Of a DNA stretch of 64,000 nucleotides, positions 28,155-39,322 are shown in pieces (position 1 is the stretch's first letter; each line of letters starts with the position of its first letter). Under the pieces are notes generated by a model. It ran no database searches and had not been told where the DNA came from. It saw nothing but the letters and a program-made list of their open reading frames with translations. This DNA comes from Oxyruncus cristatus (Eukaryota; Chordata; Aves; Passeriformes; Cotingidae), in NCBI GenBank assembly GCA_013399855.1, contig VXAY01004951.1, positions 62,001-126,000 on the forward strand. The letters run 5' to 3'. The position numbers were made by a program, and so were the translations under genes.

Positions 28155-28388
28155 CAGAGAATCACAGAATGGCTTGGGTAGGAAGGGACCATTAAAGGTC
28201 ATCTAGTCTCATTCCCTGCAGTGAGGAGGGACATCTTCAACTAGATAGGTTGCTTAGAGACCCATCCAACCTGGCCTTGAATGTTTCCAGGGATGGAGCA
28301 TCCACCACCTCTCTGGGCAAACTGTGCCAAGGCTTCACCACTCTCGTTGTAAAAGAATTTCTTCCTTATACCTACATTGAGATTTAAA
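28155..28388 (-). mobile_element. CR1 LINE fragment, 3' end
   Basis: The plus strand begins CAGAGAATCACAGAATGGCT and continues with TCATCTAGTC, CATCCAACCTGGCCTTGAAT, TTCCAGGGATGGAGCATCCA and CTCTCTGGGCAAACTGTGCC, all antisense CR1 landmarks. The translated relic of CR1 ORF2 is broken. It is 5'-truncated. Confidence 0.92.
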
Positions 28389-28490
28389 GGGTAATAAGTA
28401 ACTGGAGGATGTTCAGAGGACATGCTTGATCAGTGGTCTTATGTAATTTAACTCACTGGTTTGGTGTGTCTTGGTGCCCTCTGCAGTTAT

Positions 28491-28875
28491 GGGATCACCA
28501 AGGTTGGAAGAGACCTTCAAGATCATCTGGTCCAACTGTCATCCCAGCACCACCATAATCACTCCTAAACCACATCCCCAAGTGCCATATCCAGACAATT
28601 CTTGAACTTTTCCAGAGACAGTGAGTCCACCACCTCCCTCAACTTATTCCAATGCCTGACTGCTCTTCCAGTGAATTTCATTTTTTTTAAAGATCTAATC
28701 TGAACTTCCACTGGTGCAGTTTAAGGCCATTTCCGCTCATCCTTTAACTTGAGACCGATCTCCCCTCACTACAACCTCCTTTCAGGGAGTTGTAGAGAGC
28801 AATGAGGTCCTCCTGAGCCTCCTCTTCTCCAGACTAAACAACTCCATTCCCTCAGCTGTTCCTCACAGGACATGT
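28491..28875 (-). mobile_element. CR1 LINE fragment, 3' end
   Basis: A second antisense CR1 copy starts at GGGATCACCAAGGTTGGAAG and runs through AAGATCATCTGGTCCAACTG, the CAACCTCCTTTCAGGGAGTT landmark, and a CTCTTCTCCAGACTAAACAA to CCTCAGCTGTTCCTCACAGG stretch. About 385 bp remain. It differs in subfamily detail from its neighbour, so it is a separate insertion. About 100 bp of non-CR1 sequence separates the two. Confidence 0.92.
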
Positions 28876-28878
28876 AAA

Positions 28879-28913
28879 ATGACAGACCCTGATCCATCCC
28901 AGCACATCTGAAT
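28879..28913 (+). repeat. 35-bp imperfect repeat flanking CR1 block, right copy
   Basis: Right-hand partner of the repeat at 28120-28154. Together the two copies bracket the pair of CR1 fragments. Confidence 0.65.
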
Positions 28914-29340
28914 TACAGACCCTAAACCCTGGCCAGTCTCTTCATGCCTCATCTCTTCCTCTGCTGAGATTGACAGGTGAAGCGCTCCCACTCCCGTATT
29001 TTGGCATTTTTGTGACTATGCCCCTCACACCCTCACCACACCCATCAATTCACAAGCAGAGAAAGGCACAGGACTGTTCCCTCTGTGGGCTATCACCCAC
29101 TGGGATCCCATGGGCATAGGAAACCTGCAGGGTCACTTTGGCCAACCTGTACATACAACCCCCTCATGTCTGGATGTGAGGCAGGACTTGCATCCCCTCC
29201 ACGGAGGAGAGCAATGGCATGATCCTGGCTGGCTCCCACACATGGCAAAAAGGGAATAGAAGATACTCACACCAATAACAAGTTTGTGCAACTAAGCAGG
29301 TCATTACATTCTAATTCCCACGTAAGTCCTCCATGGCACC

Positions 29341-29472
29341 AACTGTAGCCGCTGCAGTGAGATTTTCTGCGGTGCTGATCGCGTGGAAGAGGGGTGTGAG
29401 TACACACGGGGCTGCGCCGCTGTTTACACCAAGTGCCAGGACATGTTGATGCAGAGCCCCCAATCATATAAA
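29341..29472 (+). pseudogene. Possible relic of a Cys-rich exon
   Basis: One frame is open for 44 codons and carries seven cysteines in a spaced pattern (CSRCSEIFC, then EEGC, RGC, TKC). After an in-frame TAA it continues with CHYC and, after a TAG, further Cys codons (KCSWVC). The segment is also CpG-rich relative to its surroundings, about 15 CpGs in 290 bp. This could be a decayed Cys-rich exon, a regulatory patch, or coincidence. I cannot name a family, and the interruptions argue against an active gene. Confidence 0.2.
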
Positions 29473-30044
29473 TAATGCCATTACTGCAGCAATAAGCTGG
29501 GAAGTGCCGAGATCATATAGTCTGGTGGCAAGTGCAGCTGGGTGTGCAGCCTGAGCGGGGCAGCCGTGCACCCAACGGTGCCGTAAGGTCTGAGGTGCAG
29601 CTACGGTGCTCACCGGGAGCAGGGACACGCTCTTGTGCCTCCTTTTCTCTGCATCTCAACTGCATTTCTTTAGGGCCAGAAGGACCCACCAGGCGACCTC
29701 ATCTGGGCTAGAGGCATCTCTTTATCCTAATCACATTCCCAAAATCTTCCATTCAACCAAACACACTGCCCACAAAGCACCCAGCCTTGTTTTGAAGATT
29801 CTGAGAGATGCATTGCCTACCTCTTTCTTTGACAACTCCTAATATGTGTGCATTTCTCATTTACATGTGTCTGGCTTCACACTCAGGCCATTAACTCCTG
29901 TCACATCTTTCTCTGCCAATGAGCCAGCCAGCACAAAGATGTAAAAACCTTGCAGTGACTTCATATGTCCCATTGATTTCCCAGTGGACATTTCAGGATT
30001 TTTTCCCACTGGCATCTACATAAGTTGGAATAAGCTCTGTATGG

Positions 30045-30095
30045 GGAATAATTCAATGACCTTAGGAGTCTTTTCCAGCTTAAATGGTTCCATGT
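30045..30095 (+). mobile_element. Weak CR1 3'-end relic
   Basis: AATTCAATGACCTTAGGAGT followed by CTTTTCCAGCTTAAATGGTT resembles an old CR1 terminus in sense orientation, but several positions are degraded and the octamers are barely visible. Confidence 0.4.
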
Positions 30096-30771
30096 TAATC
30101 ATTGACTTTGGGTGATCTGGAGTGCTGGGCATGCTCAACATACCTCATGTAGGCAGAGGTGTTGCCCAGATAGGAAAGCCATGATAAATTCCCCATTAAT
30201 CTTTGACCACCTCCCAGGTTTAGCTCACTGATACATCTTCCCCAGACCTTTATTCCAGTATTTCAGAAATCTGAAGAGTTTCAGACAGCCACAGAAATGG
30301 AGTCAAGACAGAAATATTTCCTCTTTCCCACCAGCTCTTTGGGTCAGATGTCCAGGTCAAGTCAAGATGAAGTCTGTGTGAGGGCCAGCTTTTCCGAACT
30401 TCAGATGTCACAGCTTTGACATTTGCTGTCTCTGGAGTGAGTGGTGAGACACTCACAGGTTTGCCTCAAAACGGGGGGAGGTGCTGGGCTTGAACTTGAA
30501 ATCACTGAAGCACTTCAGGTACCCCAAAATTTCATCTTGCTAATCGCCAGTTGGCACCTGGTGTAGCTACAGCATTTGGCTCTAGAACTGAAGAGATCAA
30601 AAATTGACCCTTTTCACTAACAACCAGAAACCTTTTCCAAACCGTTTAAAAAATAATACCTCTGCTAGTTCCACAGAACCTACACAAAATATCAGGCCAA
30701 GTTGTGGTACCACGGTAATTTTGTAATACTGTCTGCTTTGCCCTGCCAGCACGTATTCACGATGTGTGCTA

Positions 30772-30772
<1 letters not shown>

Positions 30773-30802
<30 letters not shown>
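30773..30802. repeat. (CA)15 microsatellite
   Basis: Fifteen uninterrupted CA units. It produces spurious Thr/His and Cys/Val open frames on either strand. Likely length-variable. Confidence 0.97.
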
Positions 30803-30803
<1 letters not shown>

Positions 30804-33800
30804 GAACACAGAGACATCCTTTCCTTCCAAACACAGCAGGTTTACAGAACTCTAAGATCTATTAAAACAATTTCAGGCTTTTATTCCTTTTCTTCTGTAA
30901 CTTTTATTACAAAGCCACAGACACTGACATGCTGTGCCATTCTGTCTCCGTTTGATGTGTTCAGTTACTGTATTTGTCCCCAACTGAAAATCACAGAACA
31001 CTTTTAACAGTTTTTATTTTCAATGTCTGATAAGTTTTCAGTTTGAAAGGGGCCGACAATAGAAAGATTGTCCATACAAAGTTTAAAAAAGCCACACACA
31101 AACTGGCAGGTAAGGCCATGTTTGATCTCTAATGCAAATAAAATTAACAAAGATAGTGAGTTTTAAGCCTAAAATTCCTTTGATCTTTGAAGCTCCATGG
31201 GTTTAAAAGTACAACTGCCTTCTGTATCACAGCCTGGCATGTACATCTATATGCCTATATGTATATGTATACAAATATATGAAATAAAAAACTTTCATGT
31301 TCAAAATAAGCTCAGTTACTGATGGCAAGACTATGGTTTTCTTTAAACACCCTCTATTCAGGAATGAAGAGGCATCCAAACCTTTTTCCACTGAAAAAAA
31401 AAATTAAATTCATACACAAGCACAACCTGGTTGAATTTATTTTAACTAAGGAAGACTTTGCAATATATGCAAGGCACAGTCAAGCCCTAAAAATCAATGG
31501 CATGGAGTAGGGCATGGGAGCGAGTCACTCGAAAGAGCCCTTACAGGTACCTTGTGGAGGCAAAATAATTCCTCAAAAACATGACACCCCCCACCCCAGG
31601 CACAGCAAGCCAGCAAAAGGCCCAGACAACACCTACAGCCCCTCTTAAACAGGGCATATGATGTTATTCTCCTGGGGGGAAATTTCACTCCAGTTTTGGT
31701 GCGTAACAGGAGATGCTCCTGAGGGAGCAGATACCCAAGGCAGGATGAAATTCCCACGCTTTCTGCAAATCAAGATCCTCACAGCATCTCTCATGGCACG
31801 TCCACAACCAGAGCTGCCTTCTCCGTGCCACGGTTGGGAGCTGCAGCTGTGCTGGGCTGATGCTTCATCCACGCTGGGTAGTTCCCTGCAGCTTTGCCTT
31901 TGGAGAGCTCTGCCAGCATCACTAGAGATTTATCTCTAAAGCAGGAGCTTTAACAGGCAGGAAGAAGCCACTTCTTCCACTTGAGCCACGTGGCAAAACG
32001 TTGAGTTTTTGACTGCATGATACAACACTACAGAGTTGGATCACAAAGGCCAGAAGGCACTGGTGGAGAGTGCTACACACAGCCTGGAAGACTGCACTAT
32101 ATGGGAAATGCAGGATTGCTTCTTTTAACCCACTAACCTGCTCTCTGAGAGTCAGAGATATAGCTGCCATTTGAAACAGTGCTGTAAGATAATCTCTCGG
32201 GGTTTGCTCAGCTGAACCATACAAGCCCAGTGTGCACCTCCACATTTGAAGCTGGTATCAGTACCACTAACACAGCATGTGTTAGAAGTGTCCTCTTGCT
32301 GCAGCACTGGCCTAGAGAGCAGAGAAGGGCAACGGCCTTACAGGGGAATCCTGCCCTTTCCATGCCTCAATGCCCTCTACAATGGGCAGTAGCTTGGGAT
32401 GTACCACAGTGCAGTAAGGAGCTTCCCACAGGCATGAAATATGAGATGTAGCCCTTAGTATCTATCATACACTTACAGTCTTTTTGAAATAAAGGTGATG
32501 CACTTAGTGTATAAAGGTTTTGTTTTTTTTTTTAAATGAAATTACTCGGTATACTACAGCCATTAAAAACTCCTGACTAAATCATGCCGTATATCCAAAC
32601 AGAGCCCTCAGTCCTCAAATTTAAGTTTCCCTGAAGTTTAGAGGATGCATATGAAAGTATCCTTAATCTGAATTTAGTTTTTAGGGACCTCAACAAAGTT
32701 CAACTGGACACCCCTGCTGAAAAAGAAACAATGGTTAGCAATGGGTTGCTTTATTACAACCTTTGTAGGAAGACCATTGTGAGGAATGGTCTTTCTGTAG
32801 GGGTTATTACATGGATATCCCACTACTAAGGCAAAAAAGGACCTTTTGGAGCAGCATGTATTGATGAAGGAAAGCAGGAGCTGATGTATTTCACTGAATC
32901 GGGGCCCCATCTCACAGCACTGCGGCTGAGCAAACAGGGAGCTGTTTGGTTTGCTGGTGATTCAAACAAACCACCAGAAAAATCACTGCAGGTCAACACA
33001 GAGCAAATACCTTCAGAAATGTTCACATAAAAGCAAAGCCTAAAGCACTGCTTTGTTTCAGATTAAATAAAGTGTTTCACTTTTAAATGGAGCAGCTGGT
33101 TTGGTGGGGATCTCTTTCACTGAACAGGCTTGAGACGGAAGTAATTTCAAACTTTAAAACTGTTGTATTTCAAATTTTCAGTTGTTTTGCGGTTTGTTTT
33201 TTTTTTTTTTTACCAGCAAACTTTAACTGAAACTCAAGAGAAGAGCAAAACAGTTGCAGCATTGCTGAAGCTGTCTTCTCTGAAGAAAATTTTGGCCACT
33301 GAGGAGTTGGGTGCCTCTTGGTGGTGCGGAGAAGAATGAAGGTTCAAGCCCCACTGGAGGGGAGCAGCTCCAGCTTTTCTCACTGCTCCCAGCTCACCCT
33401 CCACGGGGTCCCGCAGCAGCTGCACTTACAAATTAAGTGTTTCACCTACATTTCATAATTTCCCCTTCCAGGCACCCTGAGGCCAAAGTTCCTTTTACAG
33501 CCTAACAAATTGTTACGTTTTGATTCAGAAAATTTTCTTTTAAGACCCACTGCAGATTTGTGCTTAAAAAGCTCATGAAACCTCCTCCCCAAACACCCCC
33601 AAAAATGCATAGTGTGAGCACAGAGCTCTGCTACTGAACATGAATGGGGTCCATGAGAAGTCACCTGGCCATTGCAGACCCCCACAGTCAGAATATAAGC
33701 AGTGAAAAAGGTGAGTTTCAGATGGAAGGATGGCACCAGCAGTACCTGAGGTGATAGGAGATTACACATGGTTAGTGTACAAAGGCATAGAGACAGGTGA

Positions 33801-33889
33801 CCACCAGGTTAGGAGAAGTACAGCTGGTCACAAGCTACATCGAGTGTGCTCTGAGCATGGCATCTACAGAACCTGAAAAAAAAAAAATC

Positions 33890-33895
33890 TTTATT
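33890..33895 (-). terminator. FGFRL1: Distal polyadenylation signal AATAAA
   Basis: The complement of TTTATT gives AATAAA on the FGFRL1 strand. It is followed downstream by a T-rich run and a GTTCTG stretch, as expected for a cleavage/polyadenylation site near 33870. Two other AATAAA hexamers lie upstream at 34081-34086 and 34372-34377. Confidence 0.5.
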
Positions 33896-34359
33896 TTCTT
33901 TGATCAAAAATACGTATAGAAATGCCTGTTTCGAGGAAAATATCATACATTTTTTTCTTGTTTAACAAAATAAATTAAATATACATGACTTCTGTTTAAA
34001 CTCTATATAGAATTACAAAGGCTTTATATTTTGCAATTGGACTCATTCCCAGTCCATACAGGTATTTAATATGGTCCTTATTTATTTTCTCTTCTTTCTG
34101 TTTTTACTGTTGAACTGCAATGAAGTTTTATCATTTCCAAAATGGTATCTGAGGGGAGGGGACAACCACACACAACCTGGGTGAGTATTTCTCAAACGCA
34201 TTTTTTCCTACAAGATTATTATTTCATTCTCTTTGTTTCTTACACTTTTTTCTAATGCTCTCATGTATTTTGCATTGATGTAGAAAATCCAGTAGCTTGT
34301 CACCGTAAGCCATCAGAGAAGGACAGTGTGTTTTGCTTTCTTCACCATCAGCAGTTCAA

Positions 34360-34386
34360 TTATTATTATTATTTATTATTATTTCT
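34360..34386. repeat. (ATT)n simple repeat
   Basis: ATT units with one ATTT interruption, inside the predicted FGFRL1 3'UTR. One of the candidate AATAAA signals lies within it. Confidence 0.85.
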
Positions 34387-35011
34387 TAAATATAAATATA
34401 AAGGTGTTCTGTACAATGTTCCTCATTCCTTCTCTCCTTTTTCCTGGCAGTGGCACTGAGTCCTAGGACCAGGGGAGTGGAGCTCTTGTGGACTGATCTG
34501 CAGAACATCCCACGGGAAACAGGATGTCTTCACCTTGCAGAAATTGAACCAACCATCCTGGTTAGCTGGTTGTGCTGAGTGTGATTGAGAAGCATTCAGC
34601 ATTTCACCTTGTGAATGGAAATTAGTTTTTCCAGACCCTCTTGTGTTATGTTTTTCCCCCTGGAAGGGATGAACTGGTTATGTCTCCTGGTGCTCTGGCA
34701 CTAAACCTCAAGTACTTTAGTGCTTGAGTCACTCAGAGCAGGACAGGTCTGAGGACTTCCCCCAAAACAAGTGATGTGCAGCTGGCACAGGAACAGTAGT
34801 GCCCATCCGGAAAAGTACCATACACACCTCTTGCTCTACTTGCTCCTCTTAGTAACACAAGGAAGGAGGTGGTGGTTCACATCCCTGTGTCCTGCCTCAC
34901 TTGTTGCCACCTTGATTAAAAGATCCAGGAAGGCTCCACTGCTGGAGATGGCTGCCTCTCTGATTTAGAGATCCTTCATTATTCCTCGGCTACATCCTGA
35001 TTGCAATAATT

Positions 35012-35175
35012 AAAAAAAAAAAAAAAATCTCTTTTCTCTCTCTGTCTTTCTCTATTATATATATATATTTATATAGATAGATATAGATATATACACATAT
35101 ATATATACACACATACACACACGCATATACAATTATATATATATGTATATATATATTTAAAATTATATATAAAAT
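35012..35175. repeat. Poly-A, CT-rich and AT microsatellite complex in FGFRL1 3'UTR
   Basis: A run of 16 As is followed by a TCTCTTTTCTCTCTC-like tract, then about 120 bp of TA/GATA/CA repeats. It begins only about 110 nt after the FGFRL1 stop codon in transcript direction. It is likely to vary in length between individuals. Confidence 0.95.
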
Positions 35176-35285
35176 CTTTTCTGTCTGCTTTGCCTGTTGC
35201 TGGCAGTGAGAGCTGACTTGGAGCAGTCTCTTCTGAGGTACCACGAGGATAAGCCCAAAAACGAGCTACTGTACAGGCCCAGCTC

Positions 35286-35695
35286 TCAGCACTGGTACTG
35301 AATGTGTTGGTGCTGGTGGACTTTGCCTTCCACGTGCGAGTGGGTGTGGGTGTGGATGTCCGTGTAAATCTTTGGGTACATTTTGGATGCCATGGCAGGG
35401 GCGAGCGCAGGCCCTTGGGACAGCAAATGCTGCTGCTGGGCCACATATTCCTCATAGTTTATGGAGGAGATGCAGTCTTTGTCCGGGACCTGGGAGACGC
35501 AGATCCTGTCCCGGGGCTGCGGCCGGTGCACGGGGGCAGCAGCTGGAGGGGAGCAGGGTTTCTTCTTGGACTGGCAAAGCCACAGGAGGATCGTCCCAAA
35601 GATGAAGACAGCTCCGGCGGGGATGCCGATGATCACAGGCCAGGGCAGGCTGCTGGCCGAGGAAGGGGGCACAGGTGCACTCGGAGGCTTGGGAT
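35286..35695 (-). CDS. FGFRL1: FGFRL1 last coding exon: stalk, transmembrane helix, cytoplasmic tail
   Basis: Final exon of the decoy-like FGF receptor FGFRL1, which lacks a tyrosine kinase domain. The acceptor is TAATGTCCAG|ATCCC; the first codon is split (G|AT, Asp), so the preceding intron is phase 1. The 136 residues begin DPKPPSAP, a short Pro-rich stalk. A hydrophobic helix of about 22 residues follows (around [15 protein letters not shown], 35574-35639) and ends in a basic SKKK stop-transfer. The tail of about 95 residues has an NYEEYV tyrosine motif, a QQQHLL stretch, and the His-rich end (HTHTHSH, HQHQH) with terminal QYQC. In the family the tail lacks kinase activity, helps control trafficking, and its His-rich end binds Spred1 and metal. 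Length and motifs match bird FGFRL1, and no frame damage is seen. Confidence 0.97.
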
Positions 35696-36971
35696 CTGGA
35701 CATTATGGCAGGAGAGAGACAGAAAGAGTTAATTAAATGCAGGCAAAGTGGATTCAAAACAGATGTCACGCTTGGGCTGGCTGTTGTACAGGCCGTCTGG
35801 CAACCCTGCCAGACCAAGTAACAAGGGAGAAATCAAGCCAGCACATGATGTTTGGTAACTGCTTTGCTTTTCAGTGCTCCTGGAAGGACAAGCAACTCAT
35901 TTTCTCTGGTTTAGGGGTCAGGAGGGGAGTCTTTGGAGGATTTTTTAACTTTCTTATCCAAACTTTAATGGATGCACTAGAGCCAGCCCGAGACAGTTTG
36001 CTAACACTCTCGCTCTGCAATGGAGTGAGCTTTGCAGCCCAGACTGGAGGACACAATACGGGATGTGTCAGTAATACCTCCATGTCAGCAGCCCAGGAGG
36101 CATGATGGGGTTGGGCAGAGACACAGCACATTGCCCACCCACCTCTGCCAGGTGTAGCTCTGTCTGCTGGGCTTTAGACACTCTTTAGTAACACTGCCTA
36201 GCAATACTGGAGCTACTCAGCAATGCTCTGCCATGGCAGGGAGCATGGATGTTAGGTTTCAGAGGTGCTTTCTTGAGTTCCTTGTGTGGCTGGGAGGAAG
36301 GCTGAAGGATGGGGAAAATGTAGGTGAGCTGGTGTCCCCTCACTGGTGCCCAAGTCATGGAGAGCTGAAAGTTCACACAGCACTAAAGTGTGTCCACAGC
36401 TCCCTACACCAAACTGGCACTACCTCCACCAGTCTGTTTGGAGCTGGTGTTGGCTTTTCACAGGCAGTAAATTCAGCTACTGTGGAGGAGATAAGACGCT
36501 TCAGACATCATCTTTCACACCCACTTCCCCTTCTACACCCTCTGCTGTTGGGAGCTTGTACACCCCTGAGTAGCCCCTCTGGTTTCTCAGACTGATCTCT
36601 TGATTCATATACCTAAAAGAAGCCCTGGGGTAGGACTCTAACTATGAAAGTCCTTGTCTAGATAGCTGCCAGCTGGGAATTCCAAAGCCTGGAAACATAC
36701 CTAGGCACAGAATTCAGCTTGTAGGGAGACACTCAAGAAATTTCAAAAACCACAGGCTAACTAAATCGCTCAATATGTTATATTCAAACATATATCACTT
36801 AACTTTCAAGCCAAACTTCTATTATGACACTAATGTCTTTTTCTCTCCTTGACAAATAATCCTATGGCTGGATTGAAATGTTATATATATATACCATGTG
36901 GTCTCTTTGAAGTTAGGAGGATCTATACTGTTGACCTCCACAGACAAAACTTTGATTCACTAACACTGAAA

Positions 36972-37045
36972 ATTACAGAATAATTTAGGCTGGGAGGGGA
37001 GTCTGGAGGGCATCTCGTCCACCCTCCTGCTAAAAGCACAACAGG
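36972..37045 (-). mobile_element. CR1 LINE fragment, 3' end
   Basis: The plus strand has ATTACAGAATAATTTAGGCT, then a GGGAGGGGAGTCTGGAGG stretch and CATCTCGTCCACCCTCCTGC, an old antisense CR1 terminus. Short and decayed. Confidence 0.7.
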
Positions 37046-38387
37046 ATCAGAGAACTGACCCATCAGCAGACCATGAAAACAACAGTTTTCATGTTGATTG
37101 GCAGAAATCCTTTGCTATGCTGAAATAAAAGTGTTTTGATATTCATCCATGCTGTTCCTCAGAGCTGTCTATCTCAAAACTGGTCGATTTACAAGAAAAA
37201 TCATGTTTTTAACTCATGGCCTTAGAACCACATCTTTGCCTCTTAGGGCAAGCTGCGCTCTCTTTCTCCATCCTTGCCAATAACAACAGGTCTGCAGGCG
37301 CTGGCTCTGGTTTTAGGGCTCATCATAGTCCCATTTAAATCAATGGAAAGTCTTCCACTGATTTCAGTGGGAGCTGGATCAGACTCCTATAGTTCAGAAA
37401 CTCCCAGAGGTTTTGAGTTATATCCCACCCATGCAGCCTTTTCCCTGGGAATGACAGGTTTTTCAGTTAGAATTAAGTCCTAAATCCAAGTGATGCAGAG
37501 GACAATGCCAAGAGCATTCTCCTACTTGGCAACCCGCTGTCAGTATCTAAGTTCAAGCCAGTGACTCTCGACGGCTGCTGAGACACAGAGCTCTGGCAAT
37601 CAGGGAGCAGAAGAGGCCATGCTGCCTTAGTTACAGGATTCATGAGCATTTCCCCTGCTACCCACGGAGAAAACCAGTTCATGATGACTGTCTCTCACTG
37701 GTGTCTTGACTGGAGACACTTTATTACACCTGAGAGCTAAAATGTTCTGATATTGGCTCCAGCTCCTGCACTCTCTCAGCTGTGCTGGCTTCGTGGTGAC
37801 GAAGGGAAGAAAAAGCAGTATGATTTATTTTTGTCATGAAACTGGTGGATCTGAAGCAAGATTCACAAGGCAAGATGAGGTGGAAATGAATGCCCTTTTC
37901 AATTAAAAAAAAAAAAATTGGGGTGGAATTGCACAGTCAAGAGGCAAGGGAGAAAATGGCCATGCAAAGATGGTGTGTCTCAAACACAGTCTCAGTCGGA
38001 TGTGGCCACCAGCTCTGAGGTCTGGGGAGAGAAGGCAGCAGCTGTGAGTTTGTTACAGGGACCCCAAGGGACCACTGGATAAGAATTCAACTAATCAATC
38101 ATTCTGTTTTTCACACTCATTCTTTTCATTTCCTTGTGACCAGAACAGTTTTTATTCTTCTCTCATTTTATGGGCCTGTATAATTGTTTCCTTTTACCAA
38201 TAAAAGCAATATAAACAAGGGCAAAAGAAAGGAGAAATGTAAGGGAATGGGGTTGCAAACTGTGGCGTTATTCAGTTCCCCTCTCCTATCCTGCACCCTA
38301 GCACTGAAATGATGTAGTGTCTGAAACCGCAGCATCCTTTCCCAGCTCCTCTTCTGTATAGGAGCAGATAATTCATTTTATTCCACC

Positions 38388-38742
38388 CTGACGACTGAGA
38401 GGGGACCTCATCAATGTCCATCAGTATCTGAAGGGTGGGTGTCAAGAGGATGGAGCCAGGCTCTGCTTGGTGCCCAGCAGTAGGACAAGAGACAGTAGGC
38501 AGAAACTCTTGCATGGGAAGATCAACCTTAATATGAGGAAGAACTTTACTTTGTGGGTGACTGCGTACTGGAACAGGCTGCCCAGAGAGGTTGTGGAGCG
38601 TCCCTCACTGACAAGATTCAAGAATCTTTTGGACATAATCCTGTGCAACGTGCTTTGGGACAACCCTGCTTGAGCAGGGAGGTTGGACCACATGACCCAC
38701 TGTGCTCCCTTCCAATCTCACCCCTTCTGTGCTTCCGTGATT
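38388..38742 (+). mobile_element. CR1 LINE fragment, ORF2 3' end
   Basis: The sense orientation translates to a broken copy of the CR1 ORF2 C-terminus (motifs such as [14 protein letters not shown]), followed by a 3' tail with GAGGTTGGACCACATGACCC and degraded terminal octamers (CTTCTGTGCTTCCGTG). It lies about 225 bp below the Ig3 donor inside the intron. Confidence 0.92.
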
Positions 38743-38968
38743 ATTTCCCATGAAGGGAGAAAAGGAAACATATTCAACAGGATTTTAGCAGAGACTGTTT
38801 TAAATCAGGGCTGATTTAGTCCCCCATTTATTCTTACCAGAACTGGGTGAGCCTAAATCAGCACGGCATCACAGAGTGCCAGGAAACCCAATGGGCATCA
38901 GTAGTTGTATAATTAATACCATGAGGCAGACTGTTGGTACAAATGGGAGCAAAAAAGTAAAAACTCAC

Positions 38969-39322
38969 CTGGCAGGACAGTGAGAAAAGCGCTGCGAAAG
39001 CTGTAGCCCATGGTGTTTGCCCCCAGGCAAATGTACATCCCTGCATCCTCCTCCTTGGCTCGAGTAATCATCAGTTTGTTCAGGTAGGAACCATCTGGGC
39101 GGGACCAGACCTCCCCCGTGGGCAGCACAACGAACTTCTGCCCCCCGACATCGATGGTGGAGTTGTACTTGCTCTCTGTGCCATATTCCACCCTTTTCAG
39201 CCACTGGATGACGGGTTTGACATCGCTGCGGACTTTGCACTGGAAGGATGTGGTCCCACCGTAGTCCACCGTCGTGTTGACAGGGTGTGTCCCTGTCAGG
39301 ATGGGCTTGGACCTCGTCCTCT
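38969..39322 (-). CDS. FGFRL1: FGFRL1 Ig3 exon
   Basis: Encodes the third (membrane-proximal) immunoglobulin domain. The acceptor is TTTCTGTGCAG|AGAGG and the donor CTGCCAG|GTGAGT; both introns are phase 1. The 354 bp give 118 residues from [15 protein letters not shown] to FLTVLP. Ig landmarks are visible: FQCKVRSD (first Cys), IQWLKR (core Trp), and [14 protein letters not shown] (second Cys with the D-x-G-x-Y-x-C signature). Two N-glycosylation sequons appear (NTT and NST). In the family, Ig2-Ig3 form the FGF-binding unit, and Ig3 with the transmembrane segment is linked to FGFRL1's cell-fusion activity. The copy looks fully intact. Confidence 0.98.

Larger units (their letters stand above)
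28914..33869. other. Non-coding, downstream of FGFRL1
   Basis: No supportable gene. It includes the CpG/Cys-codon-rich patch at 29340-29630, a weak CR1 end at 30045-30095, and a (CA)15 tract. Short open frames at 31494-31939 and 33446-33769 are present on overlapping strands and are not recognisable. Confidence 0.45.
33870..35285 (-). other. FGFRL1: FGFRL1 3' untranslated region (predicted)
   Basis: The region follows the TGA stop at 35286-35288. In transcript sense it is AU-rich and contains three AAUAAA signals (complements of 34372-34377, 34081-34086 and 33890-33895). The most distal signal would give a 3'UTR of about 1.4 kb. An AT microsatellite occupies the first part and contributes two UGUAUAUA motifs. 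The exact cleavage site is inferred, and shorter isoforms from the inner signals are possible. Confidence 0.6.
35696..38968 (-). other. FGFRL1: FGFRL1 intron between Ig3 and last exon
   Basis: The 3,273-bp intron is bounded by GTGAGTTT (complement of 38961-38968) and CAG (complement of 35696-35698). It holds two CR1 relics of opposite orientation. Open frames inside it (for example 35304-35732 and 36233-36595, plus) are shadows of the exon or chance. Confidence 0.9.

Noticed and set aside
30597..31007. Open frames with Thr-His or Cys-Val runs
   Set aside because: Produced by the (CA)15 tract.
1..33869. RNF212 expected as neighbour by mammalian synteny
   Set aside because: No RING or RNF212-like coiled-coil exon could be recognised by eye; a tBLASTN search would decide.
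34990..35244. Ile/Tyr-rich minus open frame
   Set aside because: Produced entirely by the AT microsatellite.
35304..35817. Several open frames on both strands over the last FGFRL1 exon
   Set aside because: Shadows of the transmembrane/tail exon; only the minus frame ending in QYQC has family features and proper splice phase.
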